From contig NC_008278.1 in assembly GCF_000058485.1 (NCBI RefSeq), positions 4,458,962 through 4,522,961 on the forward strand: DNA of 64,000 nucleotides, in the 5' to 3' direction. The position numbers and the translations under genes are program-made. Origin of the DNA: Frankia alni ACN14a. Lineage in GTDB: Bacteria; Actinomycetota; Actinomycetes; Frankiales; Frankiaceae. How positions within the stretch are numbered: the first letter of the stretch is position 1; every line of letters starts with the position of its first letter. Under the pieces are notes generated by a model that ran no database searches, was not told the DNA's origin, and worked only from the letters and a program-made list of their open reading frames with translations. Below are positions 46,362 to 56,651 of this stretch, piece by piece.

Positions 46362-48190
46362 CGGTGTGCCGACCAGGTGCGCCAGAGCTGGGCGTACCGG
46401 CCGGACGCGGCCAGCAGGTCCTCGTGCGAGCCCCGCTCGACGACGTGGCCGTCGTCGAGGACGAGGATCAGGTCGGCGTCGGCGGCCTGGCTGAGCCGGT
46501 GCGCCACGACGACCGAGGTGCGTCCCGCCAGCACCCGCTGGGCGGCGGCCTCCAACTGCCGGGCGCCGCTGCTGCCCGCCTCCGCCGTGGCCTCGTCCAG
46601 GATCGCCACCGCCGGGTCCGCCAGCTGCAGGCGGGCCAGGGCCAGGTGCTGCGCCCGCGCCGGGTCGAGGGCCAGGCCGCCGTCACCGACGACGGTGTCG
46701 AGCCCGTCCGGCAGGGCGCCCACCCAGTCGGCCGCGCCGGCGGCGGCCAGCGCGTTCCACAGCTCCGTCTCGCTTGCCCGGGTCGCCGCGAGCCGGAGGT
46801 CCTCCGCGAGGGTGCCGGCGAAGACGTGGACCTCCTGGGTGACCAGGGCGACGGTCGCTCGCAGGGTGACCGGATCCGTCCCGGTGCCGCCGCTGCCGCC
46901 GACCCGGATCGTCCCCGCGCTCGGCGCGTGCACCCCGGCGAGCAGCTTGGCCAGCGTGGTCTTCCCGCCGCCGCTGCCGCCGACCAGCGCCACCGACCCG
47001 CCCGCCGGGACGTCGAAGCTCACGCCGTGCAGCACCTCCTGACCGGGCAGGTAGGTGTAGCGCAGGTCCCGCACCGCCAACGAGCCGTCGGCGGGCGCCG
47101 CGTCCAGGTCCGCCGGCGAGTCCGCCCCCGCGGAGGTGACCGGGTCCGGCGGGCGCGGTGGCGCGGGCAGGTCGGTCACCCCGACTATCCGGGCCAGGCT
47201 CGCGGTGGCGGACTGCAGGGTGTCGAGGAGGAACAGCGCCGAGTTCACCGGCCCGAACAGGTTCGCGAAGTACAGCGCCGCGGCGCTGGCCGCGCCGATG
47301 GTCACCGCGCCGTCGTCGACGAGCAGGAACCCGGTCACCAGGACGGCGCTGAGCCCCACCGCCTCGGCGATGTTGAGCCGGCCGAAGAAGCGGGTGTGCA
47401 GGCGGGTGAGCGCGACGGTCGCGGAGATGCTGCGGTCGATCCGGCGTTCCACCTGGTCGACGTGCGCGCCGGCCAGGCCGAACGCGCGGACGGTGGCCGC
47501 CCCGCCGACGGTCTCCAGCAACTGTTGCTGCTCCCCGCCCGCGGCCCGGCGGCGCGCACCGTAGATCGGGCCCGACCGCTGCACGTACCACCGTGCGGTC
47601 AGGGCCTGGATGGGCAGTGCGACCAGCGCGGCGACGGCGAAACGCCAGTCGAGGGCGGTGAGGCCGGCCAGGGTGAGGGCGATGATCAGCGCCGACTGGA
47701 CGAACTCCGGGACGGCGCCGCGGACGGCCTCGCTGACCATCGCGATGTCCTCGGTGACGCGCGAGGTCAGGTCACCCGAGCCGCCCCGCTCGATGCGCTC
47801 CAGCGGCAGGTCGAGCGCACGGTCGACGAACGTCTCCCGGGTCGTCGCGAGGACCTCCTCGCCGAGGCGGGCGACGGCCGCCATCCCGGCGTAGGCCAAC
47901 GCCCCCTGCCCGATCGCCGCCCCGGCCAGCAGCAGCACCGGCCTGGTCAGACCGGACGCGTCGCCGTCGGCGGCGAGGTCCACGATCCGCCCGAGCAGCG
48001 GAGCCGCCGCCAGGCTGCACGCCGCCGCGGCGAGCAGGCAGACCGCGGCGAACGCCGCCCGGGCCCGGTGCGCGGCCAGCAGCACGCGCACCGCGGCCCG
48101 GGTGGTGCGCGCGTCGGCGACCGGCAGAAGCCCAGCGTCCGGCAGGGGCTCGCCGGCCGGCACGCGCCCGGCGTCCGCGGGTGTGCTCAT
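46355..48190 (-). CDS. ABC exporter half-transporter (ATPase-competent, atypical signature)
   Basis: A 611-residue half transporter with six helices in an ABC type-1 membrane domain (SGDLTSRVTEDIAMVSEAV, TVGGAATVRAFGLAGAHV) and a C-terminal ATPase. Walker A is intact (VGGSGGGKTTLAKLLAG) and Walker B is intact (VAILDEATAE). However, the LSGGQ signature is replaced by GLALDPARAQHLALARL. Its partner, encoded immediately upstream, has the opposite pattern, so the pair should form a heterodimer with one working ATP site. Siderophore clusters commonly carry such pairs for export or IrtAB-like uptake; I favour export because FecCD permeases serve import. ATG 48190 overlaps the partner stop (ATGA). 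Confidence 0.9.
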   Translation of the reverse strand: MSTPADAGRVPAGEPLPDAGLLPVADARTTRAAVRVLLAAHRARAAFAAVCLLAAAACSLAAAPLLGRIVDLAADGDASGLTRPVLLLAGAAIGQGALAYAGMAAVARLGEEVLATTRETFVDRALDLPLERIERGGSGDLTSRVTEDIAMVSEAVRGAVPEFVQSALIIALTLAGLTALDWRFAVAALVALPIQALTARWYVQRSGPIYGARRRAAGGEQQQLLETVGGAATVRAFGLAGAHVDQVERRIDRSISATVALTRLHTRFFGRLNIAEAVGLSAVLVTGFLLVDDGAVTIGAASAAALYFANLFGPVNSALFLLDTLQSATASLARIVGVTDLPAPPRPPDPVTSAGADSPADLDAAPADGSLAVRDLRYTYLPGQEVLHGVSFDVPAGGSVALVGGSGGGKTTLAKLLAGVHAPSAGTIRVGGSGGTGTDPVTLRATVALVTQEVHVFAGTLAEDLRLAATRASETELWNALAAAGAADWVGALPDGLDTVVGDGGLALDPARAQHLALARLQLADPAVAILDEATAEAGSSGARQLEAAAQRVLAGRTSVVVAHRLSQAADADLILVLDDGHVVERGSHEDLLAASGRYAQLWRTWSAHRC

Positions 48191-49857
48191 GCCAGCACCA
48201 GCTCGCGGTAGGAGGTGTTGGCGTGCACCAGGGTGTCGTGGCGGCCGTCGGCGCCGACCCGGCCGCCCTCGACGAACACCACCCGGTCGGCCACGGCCAG
48301 CAGCCCCGGGCTGCTGGTGACGATCAGGGTGGTGCGCCCGGCCCGCAGCGCGCGCAGGCCGGCGCCGATCTCCGTCTCGGTGACCGTGTCCACCGCCGTC
48401 GTCGGATCGTGCAGGACGAGCACCGGCGGGTCGGCGTGCAGCGCCCGCGCGAGCGCGACGCGCTGACGCTGGCCACCCGACAGCGACCGGCCCCGCTCGG
48501 CGACGGGGGTGTCCAGCCCGGCCGGGAAGACGGCGGTCATCTGGTCGACCCGGGCGGCCCGCACCGCGCGGGCCGGGTCGCCGGGACGACCCGCGACGAT
48601 GTTCTCCCGCATCGTTGCCTCGAACAGGCTCGCGTCGTGCGGGGACACCAGGACGGCCTGGCGCAGCGCGCTGGGCGCCAGCGCGGTGAACGGCGTCCCG
48701 TCGAGCAGGATCCGCCCGTCGGACGGGTCCGCCTCGCGGGCGAGATAGCGCACGAGGGCGCCGGCGGTGGCCGGGTCGGCGCAGACCACGCAGACCAGCT
48801 CGCCGGCCTCGACGGTGAGGGTGACGCCGTCGAGGCCGCCGCCGCGCACCTCCGCCAGGGTGATCTCGCCGGTGATCGACGGGCCGAGCCCGGCCTGCCC
48901 GAGCGGGGTCGCCGGCGCCGCCTCCAGAACACCGCCGATTCGCGTGGCGGACGCCCGGCCGGCGGCGAGCACCGCGATGATCTCCCCGAACGTGCTCAGC
49001 GGCGTCAGCAGGAACTGGGCGAGCCCCACCGCGGACACCAGCTGACCGACGGAGATCTCGCCCGACGCCGCCAGCCGGCCGCCGACCAGCGCGACCAGCG
49101 CGAGGAACAGCCCCGTCACCGTGGACAGCGCGCCGGCGTGCCCGGCCTCGGCGCGGGTGGTCGGCAGCGTCGCCGCCAGCGAGTCGCGGCTGACGGCCCG
49201 GTAGCGGGCCCGCCCGGCCTCCTCGGCGCGGATGCCCTTGAGGACTCGCACGCCGCGGACCAGGTCGACGGCGACGCCCGCCGCCCGCGCGGCGCTGTCC
49301 TGCTGCACCTCCGCCCGGCGTTCCAGCGGGATGCTCAGCCACCGCGCCACCAGCAGCAGCACGGGCGTGCCGAGCAGGACGAGCAGGCCGAGCGGCACCG
49401 AGACGACCAGCAGCGCGATGCTGGCGACCCCGATGCCGACCACCGCGGCGACGCCGTGCGGCAGCAGGAAGTTCACCCTCGTCGTGCGCCGGACGTCCGC
49501 GGTGGCGATGCTCACCAGGGCGCCCGCCGGCAGGTCCGTCCGGGTGGTGCCGCGGTCGTCGAGGGCCCGCGCGGTGACGGCCAGGCGCAGGTCCCGATCG
49601 GCCCGGACGCCGCCGAGCAGCGCGACGCGCATCCCGAACCGCCAGCACAGCGACAGCACGGCGAAGTCCACGACCAGCACGGCCAGCCAGAGCAGCAGCC
49701 GGGCCCGGTCCCCGGTGGCCGTGGCCTGGTCGACGGCCACGCCGATGAGGACGGGGACGAGCGCCTCGCCGCTCTGGTAGCCGATGAGCAGCGTCGCGGC
49801 GGCCACGATCCGCCGCCGGTGCGCGAGCATCGACCGGCGCAGCACGGCGGGGGTCAT
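48187..49857 (-). CDS. ABC exporter half-transporter (degenerate Walker A/B, canonical signature)
   Basis: A 556-residue half transporter. The membrane domain has six helices and the coupling segment DLVRGVRVLKGIRAEEAGR. In the ATPase domain Walker A is lost (VVCADPATAGALVRYL), and Walker B lacks the catalytic Glu (VLVLHDPTTAVDTV), while the signature is perfect (SLSGGQRQRVALARAL). It should thus contribute the signature half of the one working ATP site to its partner, encoded next. ATG 49857 overlaps the stop of the dioxygenase gene (ATGA). It likely helps move the siderophore or its precursor across the membrane. Confidence 0.9.
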   Translation of the reverse strand: MTPAVLRRSMLAHRRRIVAAATLLIGYQSGEALVPVLIGVAVDQATATGDRARLLLWLAVLVVDFAVLSLCWRFGMRVALLGGVRADRDLRLAVTARALDDRGTTRTDLPAGALVSIATADVRRTTRVNFLLPHGVAAVVGIGVASIALLVVSVPLGLLVLLGTPVLLLVARWLSIPLERRAEVQQDSAARAAGVAVDLVRGVRVLKGIRAEEAGRARYRAVSRDSLAATLPTTRAEAGHAGALSTVTGLFLALVALVGGRLAASGEISVGQLVSAVGLAQFLLTPLSTFGEIIAVLAAGRASATRIGGVLEAAPATPLGQAGLGPSITGEITLAEVRGGGLDGVTLTVEAGELVCVVCADPATAGALVRYLAREADPSDGRILLDGTPFTALAPSALRQAVLVSPHDASLFEATMRENIVAGRPGDPARAVRAARVDQMTAVFPAGLDTPVAERGRSLSGGQRQRVALARALHADPPVLVLHDPTTAVDTVTETEIGAGLRALRAGRTTLIVTSSPGLLAVADRVVFVEGGRVGADGRHDTLVHANTSYRELVLA

Positions 49858-50885
49858 CGGGCCCCCGCGGACGGCTCGGCCATCGCCACCGCGATCCGGC
49901 GTGGGCCGGTGTAGGGCTCCCGGCCGTGGGCGACGGACATGTTGTCGACGACGAGCAGGTCGTCGCGCGCGTAGTCGAAGCGCACGGACGCGGCCCGGTA
50001 GCACTGCCGCAGGTGCGCGACGACGTCGTCCGGGATCACCCCGCCGTCGCCGTAGCGGGAGTTGTTCGGGAAGCCGTCCGGTCCGTAGGCGTCGAGCAGC
50101 ACCTCGCGGACGTCCGCGGGCAGGCTGCTCTCGTGAAAGATCACGACGTGGTTGAACCACACCGGCAGGCCCGTGACCGGATGGCGGTGCACGGCGTCGC
50201 GCACGGCGGTGGTCCGCAGCCCGTCGGCGCCGAGCCACGTCGGCGTCAGCCCGCCGCGGGCGCACAGCCGCTCGACCTGCGCGCGGCTGTCGGTGTCGAA
50301 GGCGGTCCGCCACCTCAGGCCGACGTCCTCGCCGTAGGTGCGCACGGCCATCCAGCGGCGGCGCTCGAACTCCGCGCGGACGTCCGGGTCGATCATCTCG
50401 TGCACCGCGTGGACGTGGGCCAGCGGCGTCGCGCCCTGGGTCAGCGCCGGCTCGACGCAGTGGAAGAACAGGGTCAGCGGCCAGGTCGCCTGGTAGGACA
50501 TCTCGTTGTGCAGCGGGATCTCCGCGGCCGGCGGGTAGTCCGTCGAGGTGTAGACGTTGCCCTTGATCACGCTGCGGGGTGAGGACTGCTCGGTGTACGG
50601 CAGCGGCGTGCCGGACAGCGCCCGCACCGCCTCCTCCAGCCCCTCGGCCCCGCCGACGTCGAACCCGCGCAGCAGGACCGCCCCGCGGGCGGCGAGGTGG
50701 TCGCGCAGCCGGTCCCGGTCGCGGCGCAGCAGGTCGACGACGGGCCCGTCGCCCTCGACGACCAGGGGAAGCCCGGTGGCGCCGGGACCGCCCGCCGGCC
50801 ACCCGATCGCGTCCGTCATGGCGGGTTCGGCCCTTCTCGCTCGGCTGTGCGGATCGGTCGTTGCGGTGGAGGGGAGGTTCGTCAC
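49854..50885 (-). CDS. TauD/TfdA-family (SyrP-like) Fe(II)/2-oxoglutarate dioxygenase
   Basis: A 343-residue non-heme iron oxygenase. Iron ligands are seen as IPLHNEMSY (HxE variant) and the distal His in [10 protein letters not shown], with GPRRIAVAM supplying the 2-oxoglutarate Arg. NRPS-linked SyrP-like members beta-hydroxylate carrier-bound amino acids, often aspartate, giving iron-binding hydroxy-acids. The substrate here is not determined. GTG 50885 overlaps the upstream NRPS stop (GTGA), in keeping with the rest of the operon. An alternative ATG at 50819 ([11 protein letters not shown]) would shorten it by 22 unconserved residues and may be the true start. Confidence 0.88.
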   Translation of the reverse strand: MTNLPSTATTDPHSRARRAEPAMTDAIGWPAGGPGATGLPLVVEGDGPVVDLLRRDRDRLRDHLAARGAVLLRGFDVGGAEGLEEAVRALSGTPLPYTEQSSPRSVIKGNVYTSTDYPPAAEIPLHNEMSYQATWPLTLFFHCVEPALTQGATPLAHVHAVHEMIDPDVRAEFERRRWMAVRTYGEDVGLRWRTAFDTDSRAQVERLCARGGLTPTWLGADGLRTTAVRDAVHRHPVTGLPVWFNHVVIFHESSLPADVREVLLDAYGPDGFPNNSRYGDGGVIPDDVVAHLRQCYRAASVRFDYARDDLLVVDNMSVAHGREPYTGPRRIAVAMAEPSAGAR

Positions 50886-53800
50886 GGGCGCAACGCCTGC
50901 GCGACGAGGGGGCCGACGGCCGGCAACGCCGCCGGGGACAGCAGGTCCTCGTGGGCGAGGTCCACGGCATGGACGCGCAGCCCGCCGGCGACGTAAGGCG
51001 CCCAGTCCGTCGGGTCGGCCGGTGTCTCACCGGGCTCGGGCAGGGCCCGGACGAACTCCACCCGCCCGCCGTACCGCCGGGGCTTCACGCCGGTGTCGAC
51101 CGACGCGACGGCCAGCAGGCTGCGGGCCGCCGCGCCGATGCGCCGCTCACCGGCGCCGGCCAGCAGGCTGCCGGTCCGCTCGGCGAGGGCGTGGGCGACG
51201 GCGGGGGTGACCTCGTCCGGGTGCAGGTCGTCGACCGGATGCCCGGAGCGTTGCAGCAGGGTGTGCAGAAAGCGGGAGACCGTGTTCACCGGCTCGGCGG
51301 ACGCGGCGCCGCCTGATGCGGCACCCTGGCCGCCTCCCCCGCCTCCCCCGCCTCCCCCGGCGTCCCCGGCGCCACCGGCGTCCCCGGCGCCACCGTCCAG
51401 CTCGGGATAGCCGTCCAACATGACGATCGACGGAACCTCGCGGCCCCGCGCCTCAAGCTCGCAGGCGACCGCGTGGGCCAGCACGGCGCCCAGGGACCAG
51501 CCGAGCAGGTGGATCGGTCCGCTGGGTTCGGCCGCAGCCGCGACGTCGGCGTAGCGCTCGGCGATCGCGCGGACCGTGGGCGGCACGTCCGGGTCGATCT
51601 CGGTCGCCTGCAGGCCGTAGACCGCCCGCTGCGGGCCGAGATAGCGCAGCAGTCCGGCATAGGTCCAGCTCAGGCCCAGGCCTGGATGCACGCAGAACAG
51701 CGGGGCCGCCGTCGTGCCCCGGTCCCGCGACGGCGGGCGTTGCAGCGGCAGGAGGGTGTCCAGGGCGGTGTCCGCCACCAGGTCCGCGGTCCCGTCCAGG
51801 CGACCGGCGATGCCGGCGGGCGTGGGCGCGCGCAGGATAGCGCTCAGCGGCAGGTCGGCGCTCAGGTCCCGGCGGATGCGCACGACGAGGCGGGCGGCGA
51901 GCAGGGAGTGCCCGCCGAGGGCGAAGAACGAGTCGTCCGGGCCGACCTCCGGCAGACCGAGCAGATCGGCGAAGATCTCGCACAGCGCCCGCTCCGTGTC
52001 GTTCGCCGGGGCTCGGCCGGTGGTGGCCCCGCCGGTGAACGTCGGCGCGGGCAACGCCCGGCGGTCCAGCTTGCCGTTCGGCGAAACCGGAAACGCCGCC
52101 AACACGACCACGGCCGCAGGCACCAGATAGTCCGGCAACACCACCGCCGCAGCGGCACGAAGCCCATCAGGGTCGACCGTGCTGGCGTGATCGGCGGTGA
52201 CGTAGCCGACCAGACGGGTGACACCACTGTCGGTACGAGCAACCACCACCGCCTGGCCCACCCCAGGCAGCCCACCCAACACCGCCTCGACCTCACCGGG
52301 TTCCACCCGATAGCCACGGATCTTCACCTGCTCGTCCGCTCGGCCCAGGAACTCCAACGTGCCCTCGGGCTGCCACCGCACCAGATCCCCCGTCCGGTAC
52401 AGCCGCACCCCATCCCCGAACGGATCCGCCACGAACCGCGACGCCGTCTCCCCCGACCGACCCGCATAACCACGCGCCACACCCGCACCACCCACATACA
52501 ACTCTCCCGGCACCCCGACCGGCACCGGCAACAACCCGCCGTCCAACACAAACGTCCGCAGCCCCGCGACCGCCCGGCCAATATGCGGCCCTGAACCGCT
52601 TTCCACGGATGTCCACGTCGCATCCACCGTGCACTCCGTCGGACCATAAAAATTCAACCCCAGCACACCCGCCGAACCCAGCGCATCCCACAACCGGGTA
52701 CCCACCGCCTCCGCCCCCGTCGCCACCACCGAAGGCACCCACTCACCGGACAGCAGACCGTCGTCGACCAGCAGTTCCAACAACGACGGAGGCACATCCA
52801 CGAAATCGATCCGCTCGTCGCGGACCAACCGCACGATCCCCGCCGCATCCCCCATCAGACCATCCGGCAGAACATGCATCGCATGCCCCGCCAACATCCA
52901 CACCAGCGGATCCAACGACCCGTCAAACGCGAACGACAAAACATTGAGAACCCGCAACCGCCGGCCACCCAGCCGCCCCACCACCGGATCGATCACCGTT
53001 GCCCGATGCGCCAACGCCAGATTCACCAGACCACCATGCGTACCCACCACACCCTTCGGCCGCCCCGTCGACCCCGACGTGAACACCACATACGCCGCCG
53101 AACCCGCACCCACCCCCGCGCCACAACCCGAACCCGAACCCGCATTCGTATTCGTATTCGTATTCACCTCCGGCCAGGAACCCGGGTCGTCCACCAAAAT
53201 CGTCCGACCCGAGAATCCCGCCTGCGCCACCCGATCCGCCACCACCGACGACGTCACCACCACCAACGGAGCCGCCTCCCCCACCACCACACCCACCCGC
53301 GACACCGGATGCGCCGGATCCACCGGCACCACCACACCCCCCGCCTTCCACACCGCCACCATCACCACCACCACCTCCACACCCCGCGGCACCACCACCC
53401 CCACCCGCACCTCAGGCCCCACCCCCACCGACACCAGACACGCCGCCAACCGCGACGCAACCTGATCCACCTCACCAAACGACAACGACACACCCCCACA
53501 CACCACCGCCACCTCACCACCACCAGCAGCCACCACCCCATCCCACACACCCACCACCGACGAGAACGAAACCGGATGCTCCGGCCCCACGTTCTCGGCG
53601 GCGTTCTCCGCCGCGAACCGCGGCGGTGCGGGGACGGCGAGCCGGGCGACCGGCAGCGCGTCGGGGGCCTCCACCATCGCCGCGAACACCTCGCCTAGCA
53701 GCTCGCCCACCTCGCGTGCGCGGTGCGGGGCGAGGAGCCCGCGATGGTGCTCCAGCTGCAGTCGCAGCTCGGCGCCGGGGTCGGCGACCAGCGTGAGGGG

Positions 53801-55078
53801 GTAGTGGGTCGCGTCCTCGGTGCGCGCGGCGGTGATCTCGACGCCGAGGGCCGCCCGGACCCGGTCGATCGCGGCGTTGTCGACCGGATAGGACTCGACC
53901 ACCACCAGGGTGTCGAACAGCGCTCCGAGCCCGGTCAGCGCCTGGACCTCGGCGAGCCCGAGGTGGTGATGGTCCAGTGTCTCGCTCTGGGTCCGGTGCA
54001 GCCGTCCCAGCAGGGCGGCGACCGTCTCCGCCGGGTCCACCGTGACCCGGACGGGGACGGTGTTGATGAACAGGCCGACCATCGACTCCACCCCGGCGAT
54101 CTCCGGCGGGCGGCCCGAGACCGTCGCGCCGAACACCACGTCACCGCGCCCGACGAACCGGCTCAGTGTGATCGCCCAGGCCGCCTGGACGACGGTGCTC
54201 AGCGTGACGCCGCTGTCGCGCGCCAGGCCCCGCAGGCGTTGCTGGATGTCCGCGGCGAGCGGGACCGGGATATGGTCCGGCGCCGCCGCCGTGACGTCCC
54301 CGCCCGGAGCCCCGGCTCCGGCCTCGCCCGCGTTCCCGACCATGGGAGTGGGCGGGGCGGCGGGAGTGCGTGGCACGGTGGCAGGAGTCGGTGGCACGGT
54401 GGCAGGAGTCGGTGGGGCGGTGGCGGCCAGCAGCGTCGGCTCGGTCAGCCCGTCGAGGACCCGACGCCAGACCGCCAGGGACTCGTCGCGGTTCCTGGCC
54501 GCCAGCCACGTCAGGTAGTCCCGGTAGGGCCGGGGCCGTGGGGCCGGCACCCCGGCGTAGAGGGAGAAAAGGTCTCTGAGCAGCAGGGGCGCCGACCAGC
54601 CGTCCAGCAGGATGTGATGACTGGTGATCACCAGCCGGTGTGCCCGCGGCCCCGTCCGGATGAGCAGGAAACGGATCAGCGGCGGCGCGTCCATGACGAA
54701 CGGCCGGGCCCGCTCCGCCGCCGCCAGTCCCCGAACCCCCGGACCGGAGCCACCCGAGCCGGCACCGGCACCGGCACCGGCACCGGCACCGGCACCGGCC
54801 ACAGTTTCGGCCTCAGCCTCGGTCCAGGGCACGTCGACCTGGCGCAGCACCACCTGCACCGCTCCGGTGGGGACGACGACGAACGCCGTCCGCAGGTTGG
54901 CATGCCTGTCCACGAGGGCCTGCGCGGCGGCCCGCAGCCGCGCGGGGTCCAGTGCCCCCTCGAGTTCGAGGATCGTCTGGACGGTGTACGCGGCGTCGCT
55001 GTCCGCCATCGCGTGGAAGAACAGGCCTTCCTGTAGGGGGGCGAGGGGAAGGACCTCCTCGATGTTGGAGCGGTTCAC
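50882..55078 (-). CDS. NRPS C-A-PCP-TE, terminal module
   Basis: A 1398-residue synthetase. The N-terminus [20 protein letters not shown] is typical of a condensation domain following an epimerisation domain; its active site is [10 protein letters not shown] near residue 155. The adenylation domain (about 490-1000) has a pocket read as D-G-D-D-V-T-F-V-D-K. It shares Asp278, Val299 and Asp331 positions with the arginine code, but I do not assign a substrate. The PCP serine is Ser1058 (GGHSLLAAR). The thioesterase (about 1110-1398) has Ser1195 in GWSLGAV and should release the peptide. Gly/Ala repeats occur in the C domain (near 54770) and the thioesterase. The A domain is almost identical in DNA to one at 61660-63333. 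It lies 149 bp below the receptor gene. Confidence 0.92.
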   Translation of the reverse strand: MNRSNIEEVLPLAPLQEGLFFHAMADSDAAYTVQTILELEGALDPARLRAAAQALVDRHANLRTAFVVVPTGAVQVVLRQVDVPWTEAEAETVAGAGAGAGAGAGAGSGGSGPGVRGLAAAERARPFVMDAPPLIRFLLIRTGPRAHRLVITSHHILLDGWSAPLLLRDLFSLYAGVPAPRPRPYRDYLTWLAARNRDESLAVWRRVLDGLTEPTLLAATAPPTPATVPPTPATVPRTPAAPPTPMVGNAGEAGAGAPGGDVTAAAPDHIPVPLAADIQQRLRGLARDSGVTLSTVVQAAWAITLSRFVGRGDVVFGATVSGRPPEIAGVESMVGLFINTVPVRVTVDPAETVAALLGRLHRTQSETLDHHHLGLAEVQALTGLGALFDTLVVVESYPVDNAAIDRVRAALGVEITAARTEDATHYPLTLVADPGAELRLQLEHHRGLLAPHRAREVGELLGEVFAAMVEAPDALPVARLAVPAPPRFAAENAAENVGPEHPVSFSSVVGVWDGVVAAGGGEVAVVCGGVSLSFGEVDQVASRLAACLVSVGVGPEVRVGVVVPRGVEVVVVMVAVWKAGGVVVPVDPAHPVSRVGVVVGEAAPLVVVTSSVVADRVAQAGFSGRTILVDDPGSWPEVNTNTNTNAGSGSGCGAGVGAGSAAYVVFTSGSTGRPKGVVGTHGGLVNLALAHRATVIDPVVGRLGGRRLRVLNVLSFAFDGSLDPLVWMLAGHAMHVLPDGLMGDAAGIVRLVRDERIDFVDVPPSLLELLVDDGLLSGEWVPSVVATGAEAVGTRLWDALGSAGVLGLNFYGPTECTVDATWTSVESGSGPHIGRAVAGLRTFVLDGGLLPVPVGVPGELYVGGAGVARGYAGRSGETASRFVADPFGDGVRLYRTGDLVRWQPEGTLEFLGRADEQVKIRGYRVEPGEVEAVLGGLPGVGQAVVVARTDSGVTRLVGYVTADHASTVDPDGLRAAAAVVLPDYLVPAAVVVLAAFPVSPNGKLDRRALPAPTFTGGATTGRAPANDTERALCEIFADLLGLPEVGPDDSFFALGGHSLLAARLVVRIRRDLSADLPLSAILRAPTPAGIAGRLDGTADLVADTALDTLLPLQRPPSRDRGTTAAPLFCVHPGLGLSWTYAGLLRYLGPQRAVYGLQATEIDPDVPPTVRAIAERYADVAAAAEPSGPIHLLGWSLGAVLAHAVACELEARGREVPSIVMLDGYPELDGGAGDAGGAGDAGGGGGGGGGGQGAASGGAASAEPVNTVSRFLHTLLQRSGHPVDDLHPDEVTPAVAHALAERTGSLLAGAGERRIGAAARSLLAVASVDTGVKPRRYGGRVEFVRALPEPGETPADPTDWAPYVAGGLRVHAVDLAHEDLLSPAALPAVGPLVAQALRP
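52015..53574 (-). repeat. Duplicated adenylation-domain DNA, copy 1
   Basis: Long runs are identical to 61660-63333, in the same orientation, covering nearly the whole A domain. The block is unusual in composition, rich in CCACCAC-like runs, unlike flanking NRPS DNA. It suggests recent duplication or gene conversion. Confidence 0.88.
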
Positions 55079-55227
55079 GGGTACGCCATCTCTCCTCGAA
55101 CGCGTGGAGCGGGCTCCAGTCGAGCGCCGTCATACGGGCCTTCGGCCATTCGGTTGCACGGCCATTCGGTTGCACGGCCATTCGGCCGACGGGGCGGCCG
55201 GTCACCGGGCTGGCCAGGTAGCCGGGC

Positions 55228-56259
55228 CTACCGCAGCGCGTCCCCGATCTGGGGCACCAGAGCCTTGATGGCGTAAGGGATGCTCAGCACCGAGGCGAAC
55301 GAGAGCGCGAGCCCGGTGTTGTTGTCCGGGAAGACCGCCCGGTTCTCCGTGACGGCCGCCATCCGCGCGATCTGCGGGTACTCGGCGAGCGTCTTCTCCT
55401 TCGGCAGACCCTGCTGGCTCAGGACGATGACCACGTCGGCGTCCGCGTCGGCCATCCGTTCCGCGGACAGGCTCACGAAGGCCTCCTCCGTGCCCAGGCT
55501 CGTCACATATTTCGACGGGGTGAGCCCGAGTGCCGTCACGACCTGCGTGCGGGTGTCCGCCGACGAGTAGACGGCGACCTCTCCCTCCCAGGCCAGCAGA
55601 ATGGTGACGGTGCGACCGGCGAACGTGGGGTTGTCCGCCGCCGCCTTCTTGAGGAGTGCCTCGGTCCTGCTGACCAGCGCCGCACCGTCGGTCTTGCGGC
55701 CGACCGCGGTGGAGATGACGTCCGTGGACTGCTGCCACGGCACGGAGTTCGGGTCGCGGTCCGGCGGCAGGCCGACGGTCGGTGCGAACGCGGTCAGCGA
55801 CTTGTACTCGTCCTTGTCGCCTCGGGACTGCACGTCCAGAATCAGATCCGGATGCAGCCGGCCGACCTGCTCGTAGTCGAACGGCGGGCTGAAGAACTCC
55901 GGTGTGACGGTGCCCAGCTTCGATTCCGCCCAGACGCCGACGCCGCGCTTCATCTCCTCGGTGAACTGGAACACGCCGATCGGCACGATACCCAGGGCGA
56001 GCAGGACGTCGTGATCGGTGCGGCCGAGCGAGAGGATCCGGCTCGGCGCCTTCGGGATGGTCACCGTCCCGAACGTGTCCCTGATGGTGACCGGAAACGC
56101 TCCCGCGGCCGTTCCGGCTGTTCCGGCCGTGCTGGTCGCCGTCGGACCCGTGGTGTCCCCGCCGCAGGCGCTCAGCAAAGCGGTGGAACCCAGGGCAGCG
56201 CCGAAGAACAGGATGTCGCGACGACTCCGTGGGCGTCCACCAGTCACGGGGATGTGCAT
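55228..56259 (-). CDS. Iron-siderophore ABC transporter substrate-binding lipoprotein (Tat-exported)
   Basis: A 343-residue receptor of the FepB/FhuD-like class. The signal peptide has a twin-arginine motif (SRRDILFFGAALGSTALL) and a lipobox ending LLSAC, so it is exported folded and lipid-anchored. The mature protein shows the family start FPVTIRDTFGTVTIPKAPSR, then DHDVLLALGIVPIGVFQF and HPDLILDVQSRGDKDE. It should capture the ferric siderophore and deliver it to the FecCD permeases at 44167-46361. GAGGA lies about eight bases before ATG 56259. An iron box at 56409 precedes the gene, so it is probably iron-repressed. Confidence 0.93.
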   Translation of the reverse strand: MHIPVTGGRPRSRRDILFFGAALGSTALLSACGGDTTGPTATSTAGTAGTAAGAFPVTIRDTFGTVTIPKAPSRILSLGRTDHDVLLALGIVPIGVFQFTEEMKRGVGVWAESKLGTVTPEFFSPPFDYEQVGRLHPDLILDVQSRGDKDEYKSLTAFAPTVGLPPDRDPNSVPWQQSTDVISTAVGRKTDGAALVSRTEALLKKAAADNPTFAGRTVTILLAWEGEVAVYSSADTRTQVVTALGLTPSKYVTSLGTEEAFVSLSAERMADADADVVIVLSQQGLPKEKTLAEYPQIARMAAVTENRAVFPDNNTGLALSFASVLSIPYAIKALVPQIGDALR

Positions 56260-56651
56260 GCGTTTGTCCTCGTCTCGTGGCAGTCGTCAGGATCTGCCAG
56301 CAACTAGGAGTAGCTAAGGAGAGCCGGTCTCATTGCTCTTGACGGGGAGCCGACCGCCGGGTTCACGGCGCATCGTCGAACACTCCGGCCCGGTTGACCA
56401 CCCGTCACTAAGGTGAGCCTAACCCCACCATCTGCGGTTTCGCAACGTTGGTGACGGATAGCCGAGTCGAGCCATTGTTGGAGGGCCACGAAAAAAGGGC
56501 GCACGAAATCGCCGAATCGGCCTGGCCGTGTTCGGAGGAAGATGCTGGCTGAGAATCGCCGCCGGCGGCGGCGCACGGGGACGGAAAAGCCGTCCGGGAA
56601 CGGCCGGCACACCGTCGGGACAGCGGTGACGGGCGTCCGGAGCCGGCCCGC
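56260..56651. other. Control region between NRPS and receptor gene
   Basis: About 390 bp without a gene. It contains the iron box at 56409-56427 and a weaker half-site-like CTAAGGAGAGCC at about 56314. The promoter of the receptor gene, and probably of the genes below it, lies here. Confidence 0.6.
56409..56427 (-). promoter_or_regulatory. DtxR/IdeR-type iron box before the receptor gene
   Basis: On the minus strand the 19-mer reads TGGGGTTAGGCTCACCTTA, matching TTAGGTTAGGCTCACCTAA at 16 of 19 positions by eye. It lies 150 bp upstream of the receptor gene start. Confidence 0.75.

Noticed and set aside
46355-49648. A single open frame spanning both ABC exporter genes
   Set aside because: Only the part from 48190 down encodes a transporter; the rest is out of frame with the partner gene at 48187-49857.
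53140-53165. ATTCGT hexamer repeats and other short repeats as a CRISPR or integration site
   Set aside because: They are contiguous in-frame microsatellites without spacers, inside an NRPS gene.
52600-53400. Plus-strand open frames full of His/Thr/Pro opposite the duplicated A domains
   Set aside because: They mirror the GTG/GGT-rich coding strand of the A domain and have no protein features.
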